From LGRD01 sp031382215 (GTDB taxonomy: Bacteria > Pseudomonadota > Gammaproteobacteria > Burkholderiales > Burkholderiaceae_C): a stretch of DNA of 7,561 nucleotides. The stretch covers positions 1 through 7,561 of the forward strand of contig JANMYQ010000245.1 in NCBI GenBank assembly GCA_031382215.1, in the 5' to 3' direction. The stretch's first letter is position 1. Each line of letters opens with the position of its first letter. Shown in pieces: positions 1-5,753 of the stretch. Made by a program: the position numbers and the translations under genes. Below the pieces are notes generated by a model. The model saw only the letters and a program-made list of their open reading frames with translations. It did no database searches and was not told the origin of the DNA.

Positions 1-38
1 CAAATCCTCGCCATAGCTGGGGCTATGGCTGCGGTTTG
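1..38. repeat. Imperfect 38-base palindrome downstream of the operon
   Basis: A perfect 8-bp stem, GCCATAGC (10-17) and GCTATGGC (22-29), encloses a 4-base loop. It is extended by CC (6-7) with GG (33-34) and CAAA (1-4) with TTTG (35-38), separated by a small internal loop and a bulge. It lies 62 bases beyond the stop of the DUF1501 gene. No U tract is visible before the window ends, so a classical terminator is not proven; it could be a terminator, an mRNA 3'-end stabiliser, or a copy of a dispersed intergenic repeat. It may extend past the left edge. Confidence 0.55.
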
Positions 39-99
39 CGCCTTGCAGCCCATCCCAAACCAGGGCGCGCGCACTCGCGGGGACTTGTTCAGCGTCGCC

Positions 100-1578
100 T
101 TAGGCCGTGATGAAGCCCACGTCGCGCTGAAAATTCTTCAGGTTCGGGAACACCGTGTCGAGGTTGGCCTCGCCGAGGCCGAACCAGCGGCCCAACCCGG
201 CGCCGATCTGGTCGACCGAAGTCGTCGGCAGGAAGCTGCCCGAACCCACTTCGTCGCTGTGGTTCAGGCCCACGGTTGGGAAGCGGCCATGAATCTCCTT
301 GCCCTTCACGGCCGCGCCGCCCAGCACCAGGTGGTGCGCGCCCCAGCCGTGGTCGGTGCCGTCGCCGTTGCTGGTGAAGGTGCGGCCGAAGTCGGAAGCC
401 GAGAACAGGGTCACCGAGTCGCGCATTCCCAAGGTGTTCAGGGTGGCATCGAAATAGCCCAGCGCGTGCGACAGGCGCGCCATCAGGTCGGCGTGGCTGC
501 GGTTCTGCCCATCGTGGGTATCGAAGCCGCCCATGCTGACGAAGAACACCTGGCGCTGCACACCCAGGCCGGCGCGCGCGCCGATGATGCGCGCCACCGT
601 CTGCAACTGCGTGGCCAGGTTGTTGTTGGCGTTGGCGCGTGTCGAAGGCTGCAGGTACTGCGCCGGCGCTGCGACGGTGGACGCATTGAACGCGGTCTGG
701 AACGCCGCCTGCGCATCGACCGAACGCCTGACGACCAGCGCGTGCTCCTTGGCGAACAGATGCTGGTTGTCGGCCGTGATGATCGAGCGGAATTGCGTGG
801 CCGCCGCGGCCGAACCGAACAGGTTGCCCGTGAGCCCGCCGATGGCCACCGCGCCGCCACCGCCGACCTGGTACTGGAACACCGTCTGCCCGGCCATGAA
901 GACCGCGTTGCCCGACGCCGAGATGTTGGTGAACGCGGTGTTGCCGTTGTTGCTGGCCACCAGGTCGCCGAAGCGCCCACCCCAGCCGACCCGCGCACCC
1001 TCGGGCGCGAGCGCCTGCCAGACCGACTGCTGGTCGTTGTGCGAGAAGAGTTTGGGCGGGCGCGGCTTGGCGCTGCTGTTGGCCTGGTACTCGGCCTTGG
1101 TGAGCGGTGCAATCAGCGGTCCGGCGTTGGCCAGGATCGCCAGCCGGCCTTGCGTGAACAGCGCCTGCGCATCGGCCATGCTCGGGTGCAATGCGAACGT
1201 GCGAGTGTTGTTCTCGGGTGATGCGGTGAAATTGGGCACGATCGGCAGCACGCCGCCCAGCGCAGCAGGCGTGGCGGCGGCTGCAGCAGCGTTCGGCGCG
1301 GTGCCTGGCGCCAGCAGCGCAATCGGGTCGGGCGCGGTGCTGCGCACCGTGCTGTAGGCCGTCCACGAGGTGGCGTCGGTGGGCAGCACCATGTTGGCCG
1401 AGTCGTTGCCGCCGTACAGGAACAGGCACACGATGGCCTTGTAGCCAGCCGTCTGCGCGACGGCGTTGTTCATCGCCGCCAGGTTGAAGGCCAGCGGCAC
1501 AGCGGCGCTGCCGACCGAACTCGACAGCACGGCAGCCTTGCGCAGGAACTCGCGGCGGGAAGCGGAGTGGTGGGTCAT
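100..1578 (-). CDS. Tat-exported DUF1501 protein, canonical form (492 aa)
   Basis: The N-terminus MTHHSASRREFLRKAAVL is a twin-arginine signal (R8, R9) with probable cleavage after A41 (AVA-Q). The ATG at 1578 is preferred over a GTG at 1593 because it places the Tat motif normally; the Shine-Dalgarno for either is weak, so coupling from the DUF1800 gene 23 bases upstream may help. DUF1501 motifs are complete: LYGGNDSANMV (54-64), FSHNDQQSVWQ (178-188), MGGFDTHDGQ (349-358), and SDFGRTFTSNGDGTDHGWG (395-413). The family is related by fold to the sulfatase/alkaline-phosphatase group, and the Asp/His motifs are likely metal or active-site residues, but no reaction is proven. An Ala/Pro-rich stretch at about 90-109 looks like a low-complexity surface insertion. 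It should act in the periplasm or outside the cell with the DUF1800 lipoprotein. It is the last gene seen in the second unit. Confidence 0.95.
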   Translation of the reverse strand: MTHHSASRREFLRKAAVLSSSVGSAAVPLAFNLAAMNNAVAQTAGYKAIVCLFLYGGNDSANMVLPTDATSWTAYSTVRSTAPDPIALLAPGTAPNAAAAAATPAALGGVLPIVPNFTASPENNTRTFALHPSMADAQALFTQGRLAILANAGPLIAPLTKAEYQANSSAKPRPPKLFSHNDQQSVWQALAPEGARVGWGGRFGDLVASNNGNTAFTNISASGNAVFMAGQTVFQYQVGGGGAVAIGGLTGNLFGSAAAATQFRSIITADNQHLFAKEHALVVRRSVDAQAAFQTAFNASTVAAPAQYLQPSTRANANNNLATQLQTVARIIGARAGLGVQRQVFFVSMGGFDTHDGQNRSHADLMARLSHALGYFDATLNTLGMRDSVTLFSASDFGRTFTSNGDGTDHGWGAHHLVLGGAAVKGKEIHGRFPTVGLNHSDEVGSGSFLPTTSVDQIGAGLGRWFGLGEANLDTVFPNLKNFQRDVGFITA

Positions 1579-1601
1579 GGGGGTGGCTCTCACTTCTGTT
1601 C

Positions 1602-3386
1602 TTACTTCTGCGCCAGGAAATCCGGCGACGCCAGCGTCAGGAAAACGGCGATGCTGGTGCGGTCGCGCTTGGCGGTGTCGATCGCCGCCTGGTTGCTGAC
1701 CACGCCGTTGTTCAGCACCGGCGCTGGAAGCGAGCGGCCCTGCACCGCGGCCACCAGCTGGGCGCGCAAGGTGTCGGTCATCTGGCCGCTCAGCAGCAGC
1801 AGGTTCATGCGCTCGACCAACGCCGCCGGGTCGTCGGCCAGCGCCAGTTCGGCGGTGTAGTTCTGCTGCACGTCGCGCGCCGCATTGGGCGTGACCCAGC
1901 CACGCATGTAGTTCAGGTAACCGGCCACCGAGACCTCGTGCACCAGTTGCAGTTCGGGCGCCGTGAGCCCGGCCGTGGCCAGGCTGGTATTGGGCGGCGT
2001 GTAGCCGGGGCGGAAGAAGTTGAAGACGGTCGGCGAACGCATCGGCGTCTGGCCCAGGCGGCTGGCCGGGTCGTCGGTGTTGTCGATGCCCTGGAAGCGC
2101 CCACCGGTCGACGTGCTCTTGAACGCGCGCAGGAAGCTGGCCAGCCGCAGCACCGGCTCGCGCAGCTTGCCGTAGCCGGTGTCGGCGGCGTTGTAGGTGC
2201 GCGCTTCGGGGTCGAGCAGGATCGTCGTGACCACCGCCTTCAAGTCACCGCGCACGCCACTGCCGTTGTCATTGAACTTCGCTGCCACACGGCCGACGTA
2301 GGCCGCGCTCGGGTTGCTGGTGACCAGGCGCTGGATCAACTGCTTGCCGATGTAGGGGCCGATGTTGGGGTGGTTGAACAAGGTGTCCAGCGCGGTCTTC
2401 ATGTCGCCTTCGGGGTCGGGCGTGGTCTGCGCGGCGATGCTCATGCCGAGAAAATTCTTGACGCTGATCGAGTGGTAGTCGGTGTTGTTGGTGTAGCGGT
2501 TGTAGGCCTGCATCGGCTGCCAGTCGCGTTCGGCGTTGGCGTTGCCGCCGTTGAAGCGCGAGCTGGTGCGGTCGGTCAGGTTGGGGCCGGCGTACCAGCT
2601 CCAGCCGGTGAACACCTTGGCCAGGCCGACGATGTCGTCGTGCGTGTAGGTTTCCAGCGGCGCGCCGGTCACGTCGGTCTTGACCGTGCCATCGACGTTG
2701 AGCTGAACCAGGCCGATCGAGAACAGTTGCATGATCTCGCGCGCATAGTTCTCGTCGGGCACGCGGGTGGCACTTTCCTTCTGGTTGCGCAGCATCGTCA
2801 GGTAGTTGCCCATCATCGGGTGCAGAGTCACCTCTTCGAGCAGGCTGCGGTAGTTGCCGAAGGCGTTGCGGGCCAGCATGTCGTAATAGGTCGCCACACC
2901 GAGCGGCCGGTTGCTCAGGTTCGGGTCGGCGAACGAGATCACGAAGATCTGCGACAGCGCGAACGCCACGCGCTGGCGCAATTGGTCTGGCCCGGTCACC
3001 GCCTGCTGCCACCACGACTCGTAGAAGTTGCTCGGGCTGAGCGTGCCGTTGCTCGCCACCAGCGCCGCTGCCTGCGCGTCCATGTAGCTGCGGTGCGGTG
3101 TTTGCGGGCGAGCGAACTGGTCGGCCAGCCAGGCCGCGTAGCCGCTTTGCACCACGCGGGCAATGTCGGCTTCGGTCGGCCCCATCGTGGCCTGGGTCAG
3201 GAAGCGCGCGCCTTCGGCCTGGGTTGGCGGAGGCAGAGCCTGCGCCTGCGCTTCGGCATCGGTCTGCGGGCCGCTGTCGCTGGCGCCGCTGCCGCAGGCC
3301 ACCAGGGCCGCAAGCACGGCGGCACACGCGGCGGCACGCGCGCTCAGGCGCCCTGCCCGGCACAGTCCAGTCAAGATCGGTGTCAT
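1602..3386 (-). CDS. DUF1800 family lipoprotein (594 aa)
   Basis: Begins MTPILTGLCRAGRLSARAAA and continues to a lipobox LVAC at 28-31, so Cys31 is the predicted lipidated residue; Gly and Ser follow, with no Asp retention signal, so outer-membrane sorting is expected if Lol rules apply. DUF1800 hallmarks appear in order: ARFLTQATMGPT (60-71), FALSQIFVIS (142-151), EEVTLHPMMGNYL (184-196), PDENYAREIMQLFSIGL (210-226), GLAKVFTGW (254-262), HPNIGPYIGKQLIQRLV (339-355) and GQTPMRSPTVFNFFRPGY (445-462). These cover nearly the whole mature protein and the length is normal for the family. The DUF1501 gene begins 23 bases after its stop; DUF1800-DUF1501 pairs are a common arrangement in proteobacteria and planctomycetes. 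The biochemical role of DUF1800 is not established. By context it may anchor or assist the exported DUF1501 partner, which is inference. Confidence 0.95.
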   Translation of the reverse strand: MTPILTGLCRAGRLSARAAACAAVLAALVACGSGASDSGPQTDAEAQAQALPPPTQAEGARFLTQATMGPTEADIARVVQSGYAAWLADQFARPQTPHRSYMDAQAAALVASNGTLSPSNFYESWWQQAVTGPDQLRQRVAFALSQIFVISFADPNLSNRPLGVATYYDMLARNAFGNYRSLLEEVTLHPMMGNYLTMLRNQKESATRVPDENYAREIMQLFSIGLVQLNVDGTVKTDVTGAPLETYTHDDIVGLAKVFTGWSWYAGPNLTDRTSSRFNGGNANAERDWQPMQAYNRYTNNTDYHSISVKNFLGMSIAAQTTPDPEGDMKTALDTLFNHPNIGPYIGKQLIQRLVTSNPSAAYVGRVAAKFNDNGSGVRGDLKAVVTTILLDPEARTYNAADTGYGKLREPVLRLASFLRAFKSTSTGGRFQGIDNTDDPASRLGQTPMRSPTVFNFFRPGYTPPNTSLATAGLTAPELQLVHEVSVAGYLNYMRGWVTPNAARDVQQNYTAELALADDPAALVERMNLLLLSGQMTDTLRAQLVAAVQGRSLPAPVLNNGVVSNQAAIDTAKRDRTSIAVFLTLASPDFLAQK

Positions 3387-3392
3387 TTCCAG

Positions 3393-3398
3393 CCTTCT
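3393..3398 (-). promoter_or_regulatory. Ribosome binding site fixing the DUF1800 start
   Basis: AGAAGG lies 6 bases before the ATG at 3386. It decides the start: the frame is open up to 3629, but the extra 81 residues are arginine-rich, lack family similarity, and would displace the lipoprotein signal from the N-terminus. Confidence 0.7.
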
Positions 3399-3551
3399 GC
3401 GCACAACGCGCCCCGGTGTGAATGCCTCGCGCGCCGTGGCCGCGAGCATGGTATCGAGCAGGCCGGCGGGCCGTCTGGCACACCACGCTCGGTGGCGATT
3501 GTGGTTGCGCAGGCATCGCTCTGTCCGGTTCTGTTTGGCGTCGATGTATGT

Positions 3552-3581
3552 CTTACACGCCGAAGCAAACCGGCGATCCAA
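3552..3581 (-). promoter_or_regulatory. Weak candidate sigma70-like promoter for the DUF1800-DUF1501 unit
   Basis: In transcript sense, TTGGAT (3581-3576) and TGTAAG (3557-3552) are separated by 18 bases. Only 3 of 6 and 4 of 6 positions match consensus. The spacer is itself a dyad, CGCCG and CGGCG around an 8-base loop, which could be an operator. It would give a leader of about 160 bases before the ATG at 3386. The call rests on eye inspection of a GC-rich gap and is speculative. Confidence 0.2.
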
Positions 3582-3701
3582 AGCGGTGCGTGGACGGCCC
3601 GAACGCGGCGATGTTGTAAACAGTCGCATCCTTTGCCAGACGCGACGCGCGCTCGCGCTTGCCCTTGCCGGGCCACTCGCATGAAGGCGGAAGAGCCGGC
3701 G

Positions 3702-4388
3702 TCAGAACCGAGCGGCGCAGCCCTCCAGGCGCTGCTCGCCCCACTGCGCCGTCACGCGCGCGCCGAACGCCGATTCGGCAGCGGTGTCATTGCACGGCTG
3801 CTCGGTCACGTCGACCTGCATGCGCGCCCCGACTGGCAGCGTGGTGGCCTGGAAGCTGCGGGCCTTGCCAGCGGCGGTGACGGCGGTGAGCTTCATCGGC
3901 GCGAACTGCACCGGCTTGTGTCCGACCCTTTCGAGCCGCATGCCGGCTGGCGTGGCCTGCAGCCGCCACGCCGGTTGCGTGCCCTCGGCGTGCAGGCGCA
4001 CGCCGCTCGGCAGCGCGGGCAGTGCGGTGCATGAGCTCACGTGCCCGATGGCGCGATGGAACTGCTGCACGGTCGCCGCCTTGCCCGCCATCTCACCGCG
4101 AAACTCCACATACAGCGGGCGCTCGGCATCGAGCCGGGCGCGGCGCACCTCGTTGATGCCCGCCGTCAACATGGCGCCGGGCGACTGGTCGTGCAGCAGC
4201 ACCTGCGTGGCCGCCGGGCCGCCGGCCTCGCAGCGCTGGAAGTACAGGCCGCCGGCAATCCCGTCGGTGACGAAACCACGCTCGTCGGACGGCGTGGCGG
4301 CGCCGGCCACGCCGGCACAGCAGCACGCCGAACCGATGACCCAGGCGCGAAAGGATGTTCGGCAAGCGCCGCCGGTTGCACGCTTCAT
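3702..4388 (-). CDS. Small secreted protein with COG3650-like C-terminal domain (228 aa)
   Basis: From the ATG at 4388 the protein begins MKRATGGACRTSFRAW and has a hydrophobic Sec-type signal with a probable cleavage after A30 (AGA-A). The mature part has cysteines at about 53, 120, 199 and 224, enough for two disulfides. The first half includes LYFQRCEAGG and PLYVEFRGEM. The second half, EGTQPAWRL (135-143) through PCND (198-201) to RLEGCAARF at the C-terminus, resembles the COG3650 pattern of a GTEPFW-like start and a C-x-D plus final GC pair, though the usual Phe is Ala and the Met-Ser-Asp part is degenerate. An alternative GTG start at 4397 would overlap the previous stop as GTGA; either start implies translational coupling to the DUF1501 gene. 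Function is unknown; an accessory or envelope-binding role is inference. Coding status is fairly secure; the family match was made by eye and is moderate. Confidence 0.82.
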   Translation of the reverse strand: MKRATGGACRTSFRAWVIGSACCCAGVAGAATPSDERGFVTDGIAGGLYFQRCEAGGPAATQVLLHDQSPGAMLTAGINEVRRARLDAERPLYVEFRGEMAGKAATVQQFHRAIGHVSSCTALPALPSGVRLHAEGTQPAWRLQATPAGMRLERVGHKPVQFAPMKLTAVTAAGKARSFQATTLPVGARMQVDVTEQPCNDTAAESAFGARVTAQWGEQRLEGCAARF

Positions 4389-4393
4389 CGGAC

Positions 4394-5659
4394 TCACAGG
4401 CTCGGATACCCGGTCGACGCCGCCGGGTTGAAGAAGTCGAAGTTCTCGTCCGGCAGCGTCTTCAGGTTGAACTTCGGGTCAGTGGTCTCGAAGCCCAGGT
4501 ACTTGCGCAACGCGGCGTGCACGTGGCGCGGCCGAATGACCTTGCCTGCCACCGGATCGACCGCCCCGGACGCCACGTTGATCATGCGTTGCTCGTGCCT
4601 GGGCCCGCTCGCACCGAAGACACGGTTGCCCCAGGCCGGGTTGGCCTCCATCAGGATCTGCGTGCCGACCGCCCAGTGGTCCTTGCCGTTGCCGTTGTTG
4701 AGCGGCGTGCGCCCGAACTCGGAGTAGATGCGCACGACCAGGCGCTCGCTGATGCCCAGGTCGGCCGACTTCTGCCACAGGTAATCGACCAGGTTGGTCA
4801 GGCGCGGCAACGACTGCGCGTAGTTGTTGGCGAGCTGGTCGTGGCCGTCGAAGCCGCCGGAGGTCAGCTGGATCGTCGAGGTGATGCCGGCCTGCGCCGC
4901 GATCAGCCCTACGTGCGCCTGCGTGAACGCGTCGAAGGTGGCGGGCGTGAACTGCGCCACCCGCTGCAGCAGCGCGCGCGAGTCGGACGAACCGATGAAC
5001 TGCTCGACCACCGTGCGCGAACGCGGCAGCAGGTCGGCGCGCGCCTGCATGGCCTTCATGCGCTCGGCGCGCGCGGCCAGCGTCTTGCTCATGTCGGCCT
5101 GCTTCATGAAGTCGTTCGTCGCCGACGCGGCATTGGGCTGCGTCAGCGCGCGCAGGGCATTGCCGTCGGGCACCGGCGTGGCGGCCACCAGGCCGGCGCT
5201 GGTGCGAAAGCCGTTGGAAGCCAGCCACGGCATCGGCATGCCCTTGCCGTGCACCGACGCGAACAGCTCCGACATGTTCGGGTAGCCCATGTCGAGCCGG
5301 CCGGTGGCGTGCGCGCGGGTGCCGCTGTCGTGGTCGTTGGTTTCGCTGTGCACGCCGTTGATGACGAGCATGCGGCGAAAGTGGGCGCCGAAGAACGCGG
5401 CGTTGTTGGCCATCGGCGCAAAGCGGATGTTGCCCGCCACGCCGGCCGGCGTGCCGGCCGCGGCGTAGTTGTTGAGCGTGCCGTCGGTCTCGCGCGGGTC
5501 GGCCCACGAACTCTGGTCGATGCCGCCGTCGGCGTGGATGTTGATCAGCACCTTGCCTGTGTAGACCGCCGATTGCGCATGCGCCACCGGAAGCAAGGCC
5601 CAGGTGGGGATGACCACGCCGCCGGCGCTGGCCATCCTGAGGAAATCTCTGCGTTGCAT
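4394..5659 (-). CDS. Tat-exported DUF1501 protein, divergent form (421 aa)
   Basis: Starts MQRRDFLRMASAGG, a twin-arginine signal (R3, R4), with a likely cleavage after A28 (AHA-Q). Start chosen from the AAGGAG site 8 bases upstream. DUF1501 belongs, by family knowledge, near the sulfatase/alkaline-phosphatase fold group. Visible family motifs are HADGGIDQSSW (42-52, in place of the usual GGND box), NDHDSGTRAHATGR (108-121), GGFDGHDQ (268-275) and SEFGRTPLNNGNGKDHW (313-329). These Asp/His-rich stretches are candidates for metal or substrate binding. Length is close to the usual 400-500 residues. The protein should fold in the cytoplasm, perhaps with cofactor, and act in the periplasm or beyond. 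It follows the haem-c gene by 94 bases, and its stop touches the start region of the next gene, implying one transcript. Substrate and reaction are unknown. Family assignment is firm; activity is not. Confidence 0.93.
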   Translation of the reverse strand: MQRRDFLRMASAGGVVIPTWALLPVAHAQSAVYTGKVLINIHADGGIDQSSWADPRETDGTLNNYAAAGTPAGVAGNIRFAPMANNAAFFGAHFRRMLVINGVHSETNDHDSGTRAHATGRLDMGYPNMSELFASVHGKGMPMPWLASNGFRTSAGLVAATPVPDGNALRALTQPNAASATNDFMKQADMSKTLAARAERMKAMQARADLLPRSRTVVEQFIGSSDSRALLQRVAQFTPATFDAFTQAHVGLIAAQAGITSTIQLTSGGFDGHDQLANNYAQSLPRLTNLVDYLWQKSADLGISERLVVRIYSEFGRTPLNNGNGKDHWAVGTQILMEANPAWGNRVFGASGPRHEQRMINVASGAVDPVAGKVIRPRHVHAALRKYLGFETTDPKFNLKTLPDENFDFFNPAASTGYPSL

Positions 5660-5667
5660 TTGAACTG

Positions 5668-5673
5668 CTCCTT
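5668..5673 (-). promoter_or_regulatory. Ribosome binding site fixing the start of the upstream DUF1501 gene
   Basis: AAGGAG lies 8 bases before the ATG at 5659. This near-perfect Shine-Dalgarno decides the start: the frame stays open upstream to 5851, but those extra residues overlap the end of the preceding gene and would bury the Tat signal 64 residues inside the protein. Confidence 0.8.
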
Positions 5674-5683
5674 GATTTGGGGG

Positions 5684-5708
5684 GCACGCGCGCTCGGGCT
5701 GCGCGTGC
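5684..5708 (-). repeat. Intergenic hairpin between the DUF1588-type gene and the DUF1501 gene
   Basis: In transcript sense, GCACGCGC and GCGCGTGC form a perfect 8-bp stem around a 9-base loop. The hairpin ends 10 bases before the Shine-Dalgarno of the downstream DUF1501 gene and is followed by a C run, not a U run, so it is not a standard intrinsic terminator. Just upstream is a short direct repeat of ACAGCACGC with 11-base spacing. It may tune mRNA processing or relative expression of the two genes; that role is inference. Confidence 0.45.
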
Positions 5709-5753
5709 TGTTGGCGTGCTGTGGCCTTGCTGTTGGCCAGTGAGGTCAGCCGC

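Larger units (their letters stand above)
3387..3701 (-). other. Gene-free gap between the two transcription units
   Basis: No convincing gene was found in these 315 bases. It holds two of the more AT-rich patches of the window (about 3541-3570 and 3611-3622), the second containing the small dyad TGTTTACAACA at 3612-3622. No hairpin with a U tract follows the stop at 3702, so no intrinsic terminator is visible for the first unit; a 5-bp stem (CGCGA/TCGCG) in a GC-rich stretch near 3645-3661 is the nearest candidate. The gap probably carries the promoter and leader of the DUF1800-DUF1501 unit. Confidence 0.5.

Noticed and set aside
25..1221. 398-residue open frame on the plus strand
   Set aside because: Antisense to the canonical DUF1501 gene, with low-complexity composition and no motif; its start lies inside the palindrome.
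3387..3629. N-terminal extension of the DUF1800 protein to 3629
   Set aside because: The extra 81 residues would bury a clear lipoprotein signal, while the ATG at 3386 has a good Shine-Dalgarno.
3383..3682. 99-residue minus-strand frame whose stop overlaps the DUF1800 ATG as ATGA
   Set aside because: The overlap is suggestive of coupling, but the product is Arg/Ala-rich, has no Shine-Dalgarno, and shows no signal or motif. Conservation in relatives would be needed to revive it.
1938..4034. 698-residue open frame on the plus strand
   Set aside because: It runs antisense through the well-supported DUF1800 gene, the gap and part of the small secreted gene. The product is Arg/Val/Gly/His-rich with no recognisable domain, typical of the antisense frame of a high-GC gene.
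3702..4388. Lipoprotein call for the small secreted protein based on its Cys-Cys-Cys stretch in the signal
   Set aside because: Residues before the cysteines (Gly-Ser-Ala) do not fit a lipobox, and a normal AGA-A cleavage site follows.
4355..5743. 462-residue open frame on the plus strand
   Set aside because: Antisense shadow of the divergent DUF1501 gene; the translation is Arg/Val/Gly/His-rich without domains.
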